Under the pieces are notes generated by a model, which had not been told where the DNA came from, did no database searches, and worked only from the letters and a program-made list of their open reading frames with translations. A program made the position numbers and the translations under genes. 64,000 nucleotides of DNA from NCBI RefSeq assembly GCF_002157685.2, contig NZ_AP026738.1, forward strand, positions 4,774,001 through 4,838,000, written 5' to 3'. Every line of letters starts with the position of its first letter. Positions within the stretch are counted from its first letter, which is position 1. Of the stretch, positions 1-8,726 are shown piece after piece. The DNA comes from Comamonas thiooxydans. GTDB lineage: Bacteria > Pseudomonadota > Gammaproteobacteria > Burkholderiales > Burkholderiaceae_C.

Positions 1-556
<556 letters not shown>

Positions 557-595
557 GAGCACCAGTGTGAGGGCGTCCGGTCGCCATCGTCTATC

Positions 596-1402
596 ATGAA
601 ATTTCAGCAAGCCATGAAGACCCACCTGATTCAGCCTTCGGCAACCGATATGCCGGCCGTGCAGATCCATTTGCTCGGCCGCGCCGCCTACAGCAGCCGC
701 GACCCGGTGCGCGTGCATGCGCTGGGCATTGCGCTGCAAAGACAGCAAGGCGTGCACGCCATTGCCTCCGACAGGCGCGAGGACTTCGACACCTGGCCCG
801 GCACGCTGAGCTATACGCCGCCAGGCGTCGAGGTCTTTTCCGAATCGGCCACCGGCGGTGAATATCTGGTGCTGCGCTATGCCGCCCATGAAGCTGACGC
901 GCCCAGGCCGTCGCAGCGCATCTCGCGACATGGCCAGCGCGCGGCCTTGCAGATGGCGCTGCATCTGCGTCGGCTGCTGCTCAGCCCCAGGCCGGACGCC
1001 CTGGCCATCGAGCAGGCTGCGCTGCGGTTCATGGCCTGCCAGGAGAGTCGCACCAGCGAGGCCGACGCCCACCCCGGCGCCGGCTACGCGCGCGTGCTGG
1101 ACCGCATTGCCGCCGAGTTCGAGCGGCCGCTGAGCATTGCCGATCTGTCCGCCATGGTGGGCACCAGCCCCTTGCGCTTTCTGCGCGAGTTCACACGGCT
1201 CACGGGCATGACGCCGCATGCCTGGATCACGGAGACCCGGCTGCAGGCGGCCCGCGCCATGATTCAGGCCTCTGATCTGCCCCTCCCGCAGATTGCACTG
1301 GACTGCGGCTTCAACCACCAGTCGCATATGGGCCATGTGTTTCGCAAACACCTGGGCCTGACGCCAGGCCAGTACCGGCAGCAGCAGGGCCCGACCCCTT
1401 GA
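596..1402 (+). CDS. AraC family transcriptional regulator
   Basis: A 268-residue protein. The last 100 residues form two helix-turn-helix units: FERPLSIADLSAMVGTSPL then LPQIALDCGFNHQSHMGHVF, ending in the usual P-x-x-Y/F-R type tail (LTPGQYRQQ). The N-terminal half has the length of an AraC-type effector-binding cupin but no motif that names a ligand. The frame is open much further upstream, but that stretch lies opposite the racemase gene. I chose the ATG at 596; the ATG at 614 is an alternative. It is divergent from the racemase gene, its most likely target. Confidence 0.88.
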   Translation: MKFQQAMKTHLIQPSATDMPAVQIHLLGRAAYSSRDPVRVHALGIALQRQQGVHAIASDRREDFDTWPGTLSYTPPGVEVFSESATGGEYLVLRYAAHEADAPRPSQRISRHGQRAALQMALHLRRLLLSPRPDALAIEQAALRFMACQESRTSEADAHPGAGYARVLDRIAAEFERPLSIADLSAMVGTSPLRFLREFTRLTGMTPHAWITETRLQAARAMIQASDLPLPQIALDCGFNHQSHMGHVFRKHLGLTPGQYRQQQGPTP

Positions 1403-1407
1403 ATCGC

Positions 1408-1425
1408 CTGCCTGCGGGCAGGCAG
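1408..1425 (+). terminator. Hairpin after the AraC gene
   Basis: A perfect 8-bp stem (CTGCCTGC/GCAGGCAG) with a 2-base gap lies 6 bases after the AraC stop codon. There is no T-run, so it may be a weak terminator or only an mRNA-end hairpin. Confidence 0.35.
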
Positions 1426-1520
1426 TTCACATACGGTTTCATTGCCGGACACACAAAGTGCGGCCGGCGGCCCGCAGCACGCTTCGAGCAGCATTCAGGC
1501 GGCGTACCATTGCCGCCTGA

Positions 1521-2546
1521 ATGACGACCGCCAAGAAAAAGAAAACGCCTGCGCGCAAGCGCGGCACCGCCTCCAAGACTGCCGGCTACCGCTTCTCCCG
1601 CATCAGGCGCTTTGCCCTGTCTGCGGGCGCTGCGGCACTGGCCAGCTTCCAGATTGCCAGCTGCAGCTTCAATCCCAGTGTCTCCGCCGAGAGACTGCTG
1701 GGCCAGGCGCTGGCAGCCCTGCATATTCCCGCACTGGATGCGCTCGGCCAGACCCTGCAGGCCTTTCGCAAGAACGGCTGGCCGGATCTGGATGACCTGC
1801 GTTCCGGCTCCGGCGCCCACACGCCCAGCGTGGGCGGCAAGGTGGACAAGGCCGATGTCACGGCCACAGCCCAGCCCACGCACTTTGCCCGCTGCCCGCA
1901 GTTCTTTCCCGGCGGCAAGGCTCCGGCACTGCAGCTTCAACCCCGTGAGCGCGAGCTGTGCTTTTCGGGTTTTGCCGTGCTGCACAACGGCAGCACCAAG
2001 ACCCCGGTGTTTGTGGCCGAGCGCCTGAATCGCCAGATGCTGCAGCAGGCCCAGGGCTTGCAGCGCAGCGACAAGTTCTATGCCGATGCCCGCCTGCCGC
2101 GCGCCGAGCGCTCCGAGCTTGACGACTACAAGCGCTCCGGCTTCTCGCGCGGCCACATGGCCCCGGCGGCCGATATGAGCACGCCCGAGGCCATGGCCCA
2201 GAGCTTCAGCCTCGCGAACATGGTGCCGCAGAATCAGGTGCACAACGCGGGTGCCTGGAGCCAGGTGGAACAGGCCACGCGCAAATATGCGCTGCGCGCC
2301 CGGGGCGATGTCTTTGTCTTCACCGGCCCCGTCTTCAGCAAAAACGCCTCCACCATCGGAGAGAGCAAGGTGGCGGTGCCCGAGCACCTCTTCAAGCTGG
2401 TCTATGACGCCAGCACCGGCAAGAGCTGGGTGTACTGGCAGGCCAATAGCCCCGACACCCGCATGGGCCCGCCCATCAGCTACGAGGAGTTCACGCGCCG
2501 CACCGGCATGCCGCTGCTGTCGGCAGTGCATCTGCCCCAGGCATAA
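1521..2546 (+). CDS. DNA/RNA non-specific endonuclease (NUC1/EndoG-like)
   Basis: A 341-residue protein. A lysine-rich start is followed by a hydrophobic stretch (about residues 33-50, ending in ASCSF), so it is probably exported or membrane-anchored; the SC could be a weak lipobox. The catalytic beta-beta-alpha-metal motif is visible as SRGHMAPAAD with the general-base histidine at about 212, and the metal-binding asparagine in NMVPQNQ. The first motif residue is Ser rather than the more common Asp (DRGH); SRGH variants occur in EXOG-type enzymes. It probably degrades extracellular or periplasmic nucleic acid. No immunity gene is seen beside it, which fits an exported enzyme. Confidence 0.88.
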   Translation: MTTAKKKKTPARKRGTASKTAGYRFSRIRRFALSAGAAALASFQIASCSFNPSVSAERLLGQALAALHIPALDALGQTLQAFRKNGWPDLDDLRSGSGAHTPSVGGKVDKADVTATAQPTHFARCPQFFPGGKAPALQLQPRERELCFSGFAVLHNGSTKTPVFVAERLNRQMLQQAQGLQRSDKFYADARLPRAERSELDDYKRSGFSRGHMAPAADMSTPEAMAQSFSLANMVPQNQVHNAGAWSQVEQATRKYALRARGDVFVFTGPVFSKNASTIGESKVAVPEHLFKLVYDASTGKSWVYWQANSPDTRMGPPISYEEFTRRTGMPLLSAVHLPQA

Positions 2547-2635
2547 AAAATGAGCTGACTGCGCAAGTCATTCAATGGTTTCAATAGCATTTGATATTGA
2601 AATCCATGAATGACGAGCGCAACAAGCTCATTTTT
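2545..2635. repeat. Palindromic intergenic repeat
   Basis: About 91 bp of nested inverted repeats between two convergent genes. The outer arms are AAAAATGAGCT and AGCTCATTTTT, and the inner arms (GTCATTCAATGG... and ...CCATGAATGAC) are almost complementary. The whole could fold as one long hairpin. The AT-rich outer arms may also act as a bidirectional terminator. Related elements lie at 12577-12632, 20296-20372 and 49820-49925. Confidence 0.7.
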
Positions 2636-2670
2636 CAATAGCTACACAGCTCCGTAGCGACTACGGGAAT

Positions 2671-2970
2671 TCAGGCCGGCTCGCCCGCCAGCCGTCGCAC
2701 CACCTCGGACAGCACCTGGGCCTTCTGGCGGGTGCGCTCATTGGCCGTGCCCGTGAAGCCACGCTTGGTGGCCGTGTGGTGCAGCGTATGGCCGACCTGT
2801 CGGCGGTACAGCGCACGCGCCCGGTCGCGCATGGCGCGGGCGCGCTGCAGCTGCAGGCGACGCTGGGCCGGGCTCAGCCTGACCAGGGCCGCATCGGACC
2901 GGGAAAGATCATAGAGCTCACGCTCATTGGTGGCGAGAAGTTCATGTGCGGAATGGATGGCACGTCCCAT
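2671..2970 (-). CDS. Small conserved-looking protein of unknown function
   Basis: A 99-residue, Arg-rich, soluble, mostly helical protein (MGRAIHSAHELL...), with no signal peptide or membrane segment. On the complementary strand gacaggagcaagcc lies directly before the ATG, so AGGAG gives a good ribosome site. It has no motif I recognise. It is convergent with the endonuclease gene. The ribosome site and even codon use support a real gene, but I cannot assign a role. Confidence 0.6.
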   Translation of the reverse strand: MGRAIHSAHELLATNERELYDLSRSDAALVRLSPAQRRLQLQRARAMRDRARALYRRQVGHTLHHTATKRGFTGTANERTRQKAQVLSEVVRRLAGEPA

Positions 2971-3079
2971 GGCTTGCTCCTGTCATCAAATGCAATGAAA
3001 AAGCACCTTGAATGCATGCACATCCAAGATGCTTCGGTGAGTACAGAACAGCACTCTAGGATAGATTCCGGCCCCTGCC

Positions 3080-3111
3080 CCCAATACCGCACCCATGCAA
3101 GCGGTATTGGG
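3080..3111 (-). terminator. Perfect 11-bp hairpin between two minus-strand genes
   Basis: CCCAATACCGC and GCGGTATTGGG flank a 10-base loop, about 60 bases past the stop of the large membrane-protein gene. There is no T-tract, so its role (Rho-independent end, RNA stability or protein site) is uncertain. Confidence 0.45.
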
Positions 3112-3169
3112 CCCCACAGCGAAGCGATGGGCCGGCCGCCGGCATCTGCAGACGGCAGGCACCCCCGGC

Positions 3170-5386
3170 TTACCTGGCTGCGGATTCTGCTGCGGCCGCT
3201 GCCGGCGCGCCGACCGCTGGCGCGCTGGCCGCCGCCGGGACATGCTGCCAGCTGGCGGGCAGCACGGCGTCCAGCCAGTGCATGCGCCAGGCCAGCAGCA
3301 CGGCAGCTGCCATCAGTGCCAGCACACACAGGCTGTTGCGCAGGCCGTGACTGTCCGCATAAGGGTCGGCATAGTTGCGCTTGGCGTTGACCGGCACCTT
3401 GGCCGTCTGCGACAGGCTGCGCCCCAGGCCCAGATTGATGTTCATGCGGCCGTTGATGGCCCAGCCGCTGGCATCCAGAATCGGTCCCAGGCTGCGCTGG
3501 CGCAGCTTGAGCCAGGCAATCAGCATGCTGGGGCCGGAGATGGCCAGGATCAGGCCCAGTATGGCCACCGGAATCCAGGGCCCCAGCTCGATGAACTTGC
3601 CGAAGATGCCCACGATCACGGCGCTCAGCGAGCCCAGCGCCACGCCGATGGCGGCCACCGTGCCGACATCGGTCTTGCGGGTGGCTGCGGCAGCCGGTGG
3701 CGCGGCCAATTCCTTGGGCGCCGTCACCAGCTTGGTCGCGTTGTCGCCGAGGCTGGTGTTCACCACATCGTTCTTGGCCGCGGCATGCTTGGCGACCTGC
3801 TCCTCGATCATGCGCAGGAACTTCTTGTAGGGCGAGAAGAAGGCCTGGCCGATGCTGGTCGGGTTGTCGATGAGCTTGACGATGGTCGCATCCCAGTCCT
3901 GGCCCGCACGGTCGTAGAACACGCCGTTGCGCCCCACGAACAGAAAATCCACATCGCCTGCCGTGAAGGCCGCCACGATGATCTTCTTCTGCCCCTCGCG
4001 CTTGCACTCGCAATAGGCCAGATAGGTTTTCGCCATGGCGGCCAGCACCGAGTGGGCGGCGGCATCGGCCACCTCCACGGTCAGATCGCAGCTGCGGCCG
4101 TCCAGGAACAGGGTTCCGGCCTGGAAGGCCGCGCCTTCGCGGCGATAGAAGCTGGAGAAGGAGACAAAGTTGTTGAGCAGAGGCAGCAGATCGCGCTGCA
4201 GCCGGATCAGCTTTTCCAGGGCCATGGCCTGCACGGCGTGCTCCTTCTCAGCATCGTCCTGGTCGAGCAGCTGCATCAGCGCGTCCTTGAGGCCGCTGGC
4301 CAGCAGCTGCTGCACCTCGGCCTCGCCGACCTGCCCCAGCGGCGTGGCCGGGCACTCCGCCAGCCATTGCTGGCAGTTGGCCAGCATGGTCTTGAGCTGC
4401 TCCCACTGCGCTTCGGTCAACGCGCTCAGGGCCTCGCCGAATACGGGCTGCACGGCCTGCTCGCGCAGGGTCTGCAAGGCAGCCGCCCAGGCCGGGTTGA
4501 CGCCATGCGCCAGTGGCAGGCTGCGCTCGCCGGTCACTGCAGCCAGTGGCAGCGCGGCCAGAGACTCCGAGGCATTGCTGAGCACCTGCGCCCCCAGAGC
4601 GGCATAGCCTTCTTCCGTGGGGTTGAGCGGTGCCCGCGCATTGGCATCGAACTCCACCAGTCGCGTGCGGGCAAAAAAGTCATCGACCTTGGCCTGCACG
4701 GCGTTCACAGCCTCGGCCGCCGCCAGTGCCAGTGCACGCGGCTGCAGATGGCAACCCAGCTCTGCCGCCTGGGCAAACCAGGTCTGCAGGGCTTGCACGT
4801 CCTCCCAGAAGGCCTCGGCCTTGCTGCGATCGATGCCTGGAACGCCATCGCTGCCGTCCACCGCGCCGTAAAGCTCCTGAATGCGCGCAATCAGAGCGGC
4901 CAGAGCCTCATCGCCTTCCGCCGTGGCCGCACTGACGACGCCGTCGCCATTGAAACGCAGGGCCTGCAGCGAAGCCATGCGCTCCTGCACCTGGGCCAGC
5001 GTGATGGCCTGGGCATCGGGCAGGCCCGCAAGCTCCAGCACGCGTCTGGCCTCTGCCAGCAGCAGTGCGCCTTCCTCCGTCGCATCGTTGATGCTGTTCA
5101 GTTGCAACACATCGCCGCCATCGGCCAGAACCTGCGGATCACGCACTCTTGCCACGGCCCATTCACAGGCTGCGACCAGCTCCGGGGGGCGAATACGGCC
5201 GTCCTTGCTTTCGTCAATCAAATCCAGTGTTGCGCTGTCGAACTCGATACCTCGCGTGGGACAGGCCAGAGCCACCCACAGCTTCTGATCCAGCTCACCA
5301 ATATGGGCAATGTCCTGGCCCGTGCGAATCACCACCTGGTCCACCTCGCCGGCGCGGAAAAACTGCCACTCGTACTGCTTCTGCAT
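3170..5386 (-). CDS. Large membrane-anchored protein with EF-hand-like loops, unknown function
   Basis: A 738-residue protein starting MQKQYEWQFFRAGEVDQVVI at 5386; an upstream in-frame start would add 18 residues that look non-coding. Near the N-terminus, DLIDESKDGRIRPPEL resembles an EF-hand calcium loop (D-x-S-x-D-G-x-I), and FNGDGVVSA and DGSDGVPGIDRSKAEAF are similar acidic segments. The middle is long, helical and Ala/Leu-rich. The C-terminal quarter has three or so hydrophobic segments (around VGTVAAIGVALGSLSAVIVG, PVAILGLILAISGP and LCVLALMAAAVLLAW), then an Ala/Pro-rich tail. I do not recognise the family. A role as a calcium-responsive envelope or inclusion-associated protein is only a guess. 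Confidence 0.75.
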   Translation of the reverse strand: MQKQYEWQFFRAGEVDQVVIRTGQDIAHIGELDQKLWVALACPTRGIEFDSATLDLIDESKDGRIRPPELVAACEWAVARVRDPQVLADGGDVLQLNSINDATEEGALLLAEARRVLELAGLPDAQAITLAQVQERMASLQALRFNGDGVVSAATAEGDEALAALIARIQELYGAVDGSDGVPGIDRSKAEAFWEDVQALQTWFAQAAELGCHLQPRALALAAAEAVNAVQAKVDDFFARTRLVEFDANARAPLNPTEEGYAALGAQVLSNASESLAALPLAAVTGERSLPLAHGVNPAWAAALQTLREQAVQPVFGEALSALTEAQWEQLKTMLANCQQWLAECPATPLGQVGEAEVQQLLASGLKDALMQLLDQDDAEKEHAVQAMALEKLIRLQRDLLPLLNNFVSFSSFYRREGAAFQAGTLFLDGRSCDLTVEVADAAAHSVLAAMAKTYLAYCECKREGQKKIIVAAFTAGDVDFLFVGRNGVFYDRAGQDWDATIVKLIDNPTSIGQAFFSPYKKFLRMIEEQVAKHAAAKNDVVNTSLGDNATKLVTAPKELAAPPAAAATRKTDVGTVAAIGVALGSLSAVIVGIFGKFIELGPWIPVAILGLILAISGPSMLIAWLKLRQRSLGPILDASGWAINGRMNINLGLGRSLSQTAKVPVNAKRNYADPYADSHGLRNSLCVLALMAAAVLLAWRMHWLDAVLPASWQHVPAAASAPAVGAPAAAAAESAAR

Positions 5387-5600
5387 GAAACTACCAACTC
5401 CCAGGCAAGGATTGCCCTTGTCAAAGCACATTGCAACCAATGGCTGCCTGCACTATCCGCTATCAAAAGCGAGGAGTTTAAAAGTCATTTACCCCTTATG
5501 AATGGTGACATTTGTGAACTCTTGCGCTTCCTTGGGCTGGTTTGCACTCCTGCCCGCTGCCTTATTGCGCCATCTTGAGTGCCTGCTGGTCTTTTTCGAT

Positions 5601-5622
5601 AAAGTACTTTTTTAGATACTTT
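5601..5622 (+). promoter_or_regulatory. Probable GntR autoregulatory operator
   Basis: A perfect 6-bp inverted repeat, AAAGTA and TACTTT with a 10-bp AT-rich spacer, ends 26 bp before the start of the GntR gene. The position and symmetry fit an operator for the adjacent GntR regulator. No footprint or second copy was found. Confidence 0.5.
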
Positions 5623-5647
5623 ATTTGCTACACTGCACCGCAAAACC

Positions 5648-6388
5648 GTGCCTATGACTGCGACGTCCACCGCCCCCCAAACCCGCGACAAGTTGCACCT
5701 GCAACTGGCCCGGCTGTTTCGCAACAAGATAGCGACGGGCGAGTGGCCGATCGGACAAAGCATTCCCACGGTCGAGGAGCTCGAGGCCCTGCACAGCGTC
5801 TCGCGCACCACGGTGCGCATGGCCGTACATGCGCTGGTCGATGAAGGCCTGCTGGAGACCCGCAAGCGCGGCGGCACCAAGGTCGTTGGCCAGCCCTACA
5901 AGCCCCCGTCCTTTTTGCTGCCAACGACCTGGCAGGAGCTGGTGGCCTTTGGTGAGCAGATTCAACAAACCACGCTGCAGCAAGCGAATGACTGCGTGCC
6001 GCCCATTCCGGCCGGCTTCCCTTCCCCTGGCGAACTGGCCTCTGCCTATACCTATTTTTTGCGCGTACACAAGCACGGCGATGCACGCTTTTGCCTGTCC
6101 GAGCTGTACCTGGAACAAAACCTCTACCCCAGGCTGCAGGAGCAGCTGGAGCGCACCACGCTTGCTCAGGCGCTGGGAAATGATCCAGCGCAGATCGCCA
6201 CGGCCCGCCAGTACCTGAGCGTAGCCCCGGCCGACGAACTGATTGCCGAGCATCTGGGCGTGCCGCTGGGCACGCCGTTGATGCAGGCGCTGCGCTGGGC
6301 CTGCAATCCACAGGGCTTGATCGTCTACTGGGCCAAGGTACGCTTCATCAGCGAATACGTGCATATCGAAATGGACCTGCTCAAATGA
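5648..6388 (+). CDS. GntR family transcriptional regulator with UTRA-type ligand domain
   Basis: A 246-residue protein. Residues about 14-80 form the GntR winged helix (IPTVEELEALHSVSRTTVRMAVHALVDEGLLETRKRGGTKVV). The C-terminal two thirds match the length and pattern of a UTRA effector domain, including a late L-x-V-P-x-G-T-P-L-like segment (LGVPLGTPLMQALRW). The annotated start is GTG; the ATG two codons later (5654) is equally possible, as neither has a clear ribosome site. Its stop overlaps the start of the next gene (ATGA), so the regulator and the dehydrogenase are probably one operon. Confidence 0.88.
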   Translation: MPMTATSTAPQTRDKLHLQLARLFRNKIATGEWPIGQSIPTVEELEALHSVSRTTVRMAVHALVDEGLLETRKRGGTKVVGQPYKPPSFLLPTTWQELVAFGEQIQQTTLQQANDCVPPIPAGFPSPGELASAYTYFLRVHKHGDARFCLSELYLEQNLYPRLQEQLERTTLAQALGNDPAQIATARQYLSVAPADELIAEHLGVPLGTPLMQALRWACNPQGLIVYWAKVRFISEYVHIEMDLLK

Positions 6389-7206
6389 CCACCGTCCTGC
6401 CCCAAGTCCAGCAGCTCTCCAGGCCCCATAGCGGCCGTGTGGCCTGGATCACCGGCTCCACCAGCGGCATAGGCTGGGCCGTTGCCAGACAGTTGGCCAG
6501 CGAAGGCGCCGCCATTGCCCTGCATGGCAGCGCACAAGCGTCTGCCAGCACCGATGCACAGCTGGCCGAGCTGCACGCACTGGGTGTGGCCGCCCGCTAT
6601 TACCCACTGGATCTGAGCGACGGCCTGGCCATTGCCCCGCTGGCCCGGCGCATCGCCGCCGAGCTAGGCGCGGTGGACATTCTGGTCAACAACGCGGGCA
6701 TGCAGCATGTGGAATCCGTGCTCAGCTTTCCGCCAGACCTATGGAACACCATGCTGGCCGTCAACCTGAGCGCACCGTTTCACACCATACAGGCCTGCAC
6801 ATCGGCCATGCTGGAGCACGGCTGGGGGCGCATCATCAATATGGCATCCGTCAGCGGCCTAGTCGGCGTGCCCCACAAGCCCGCCTATGTGGCCAGCAAG
6901 CACGGCCTGCTGGGCCTGACCAAATCCGTGGCACTGGAGCTGGCCACCACACCCGTGACCTGCAACGCCATCTGCCCCGGCTGGGTGCTTACGCCGCTGG
7001 TTCAGGCCCAGATAGATGCCCTAGCTCAGCGCGAGCAGCTGGACGAGGCGCCAGCCCGCGCCAGGCTGCTGGGCGCCAAGCAACCCTCGCAGGCTTTTGT
7101 GACGGTGGAACAGGTCGCTGCACTGGTCGGCTTTCTGGCCAGCGACAACGCCGCCCAGGTGCGTGGTGCACAGTGGAATATGGATGGAGGCTTTACCGCT
7201 GCATGA
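6385..7206 (+). CDS. Short-chain dehydrogenase, 3-hydroxybutyrate dehydrogenase-like
   Basis: A 273-residue NAD(P)-dependent SDR. The cofactor motif TGSTSGIG is at about 24-31, NNAG near 100, the catalytic Ser in MASVSG and the catalytic Tyr/Lys in YVASK. The ICPGWVLTPLV segment and C-terminal GAQWNMDGGFTAA resemble D-3-hydroxybutyrate dehydrogenases, which interconvert 3-hydroxybutyrate and acetoacetate. Translation is probably coupled to the upstream GntR gene. The fumarylacetoacetase next door also yields acetoacetate, so a common link to acetoacetate metabolism is plausible. The substrate remains an inference, because SDRs are diverse. Confidence 0.85.
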   Translation: MTTVLPQVQQLSRPHSGRVAWITGSTSGIGWAVARQLASEGAAIALHGSAQASASTDAQLAELHALGVAARYYPLDLSDGLAIAPLARRIAAELGAVDILVNNAGMQHVESVLSFPPDLWNTMLAVNLSAPFHTIQACTSAMLEHGWGRIINMASVSGLVGVPHKPAYVASKHGLLGLTKSVALELATTPVTCNAICPGWVLTPLVQAQIDALAQREQLDEAPARARLLGAKQPSQAFVTVEQVAALVGFLASDNAAQVRGAQWNMDGGFTAA

Positions 7207-7314
7207 AGGATCCAAAAGCCAGACCCCATAGAGCAGTCATAGATCGATGGCTGACAGCGCACAGCAGATCAGCGCTGCAGCCCGTTTTTATTCAAATCGT
7301 TTAAGGAGACGAAC

Positions 7315-8628
7315 ATGGCATTGAACGAAACCCACGACGCCGGCCTGCAAAGCTGGGTCGCCAGCGCCAACACAGGCAGCAGCGATTTCCCCATCCAGAA
7401 CCTGCCGTTTGCAGTCTTTCGTCGCAAGAACGGCAACGAGGCCTTTCGCGGCGGCGTGGCGATTGGCGACCAAGTGCTGGACATGGCGGCTGTTCGCGAT
7501 GCCAAGGCACTGGGCAGCGATGTGCAGGCCCTGGTCGAAGCAGCAGCGCAAGGTCAACTCAACAGCTTGATGGCCATGGGCCCGGCGTCTTGGTCGGCCC
7601 TGCGCCTGGCCCTGTCGCGCGCCTTGCGTGCCGGCGCTGCCCAGGAAGCCGCCCTCAAGGCCTGCCTCGTGCCCCAGGCCGATGTAGAGTACAGCGTACC
7701 CGCACAGGTGGGCGACTACACGGACTTCTACACCTCCGTGCATCACGCCACCAATGTGGGCAAGCTGTTCCGCCCTACCAACCCGCTGATGGAAAACTAC
7801 AAGTGGGTGCCCATCGGCTACCACGGTCGTGCCTCCAGCATCCGCATCTCGGGCGTGGACTTCAAGCGCCCCAACGGCCAGCTCAAGGCGCCCGATGCCG
7901 ACCCCGTGCTCAAGCCCTGCAACCGCCTCGACTATGAGCTGGAGATGGGCATCTATGCAGGCTCGGCCAATGCCTGGGGCGAGGCCATCGGCATCGAGGA
8001 CGCTGAAAACCATATCTTCGGCCTGTGCCTGCTCAACGACTGGTCGGCACGCGACGTTCAGGCCTGGGAATACCAGCCACTGGGCCCCTTCCTGTCCAAG
8101 AACTTCGCCACCAGCATCTCGCCCTGGATTGTGACGCTGGAAGCACTGGAGCCCTATCGCACGGCCTTTGTCCGCCCGTCCGAGGACCCACAACCCCTGC
8201 CCTACCTCAGCTCCGAAGCCAACTCGCAGCGCGGTGCGCTCGATGTGCAGCTCACGGTTGCCATCCAGACCGAGAAGATGCGCGCCGAAGGCAAGGCCGC
8301 CGAGCAGATCACCCGGACCAGCTACCGCCACGCCTACTGGACCATGGCCCAGCTGATTGCCCACCACACCGTCAACGGCTGCGATCTGCAACCCGGTGAC
8401 CTGCTGGGCACAGGCACGCTGTCCGGCCCCACCATGGCCGAAGCCGGCGCCCTGCTGGAAATCACCGAAGGCGGCAAAAAGCCCTTGAGCCTGAGCAACG
8501 GCGAAACCCGCACCTTCCTGCTCGACGGAGACGCCGTGGTCTTTGCCGGCTGGTGCGAAAAGCCCGGTGCCGCACGCATCGGCTTTGGCGAATGCCGTGC
8601 CACCGTTCTGCCCGCGCACCAGGCCTGA
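7315..8628 (+). CDS. fahA: Fumarylacetoacetase
   Basis: A 437-residue protein of full family length with a strong ribosome site (AAGGAGACGAAC before ATG). Family segments are DYTDFYTSVHHATNVGKLFRP, PIGYHGRASSI (catalytic His region), DYELEMGIYAG (metal ligands) and LCLLNDWSARDVQAWEYQPLGPF. The enzyme hydrolyses fumarylacetoacetate to fumarate and acetoacetate, the last step of the homogentisate route for tyrosine and phenylalanine. Its usual partner, homogentisate dioxygenase (hmgA), is not adjacent here. It lies 108 bp after the dehydrogenase gene and could be on the same or its own transcript. Confidence 0.95.
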   Translation: MALNETHDAGLQSWVASANTGSSDFPIQNLPFAVFRRKNGNEAFRGGVAIGDQVLDMAAVRDAKALGSDVQALVEAAAQGQLNSLMAMGPASWSALRLALSRALRAGAAQEAALKACLVPQADVEYSVPAQVGDYTDFYTSVHHATNVGKLFRPTNPLMENYKWVPIGYHGRASSIRISGVDFKRPNGQLKAPDADPVLKPCNRLDYELEMGIYAGSANAWGEAIGIEDAENHIFGLCLLNDWSARDVQAWEYQPLGPFLSKNFATSISPWIVTLEALEPYRTAFVRPSEDPQPLPYLSSEANSQRGALDVQLTVAIQTEKMRAEGKAAEQITRTSYRHAYWTMAQLIAHHTVNGCDLQPGDLLGTGTLSGPTMAEAGALLEITEGGKKPLSLSNGETRTFLLDGDAVVFAGWCEKPGAARIGFGECRATVLPAHQA

Positions 8629-8652
8629 GTCTGCCTCGGCCATCCCGCAAAG

Positions 8653-8676
8653 AACCGGCCTGGCGCCGGTTTTTTG
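8653..8676 (+). terminator. Rho-independent terminator of fahA
   Basis: A 7-bp stem (AACCGGC/GCCGGTT) followed by a T-run, 25 bp after the fahA stop. Confidence 0.8.
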
Positions 8677-8726
8677 TTGGGAATCTGCCTTCGGCCTGCT
8701 CGTAACGCCGTGACACAATTGCAGTC

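Noticed and set aside
1521..2546. Polymorphic toxin with immunity gene
   Set aside because: No delivery domain is fused and no immunity-like gene follows on the same strand; it is better read as an exported scavenging nuclease.
3095..5578. An 827-codon plus-strand open frame
   Set aside because: Antisense to the EF-hand-like membrane protein gene; composition is not protein-like.
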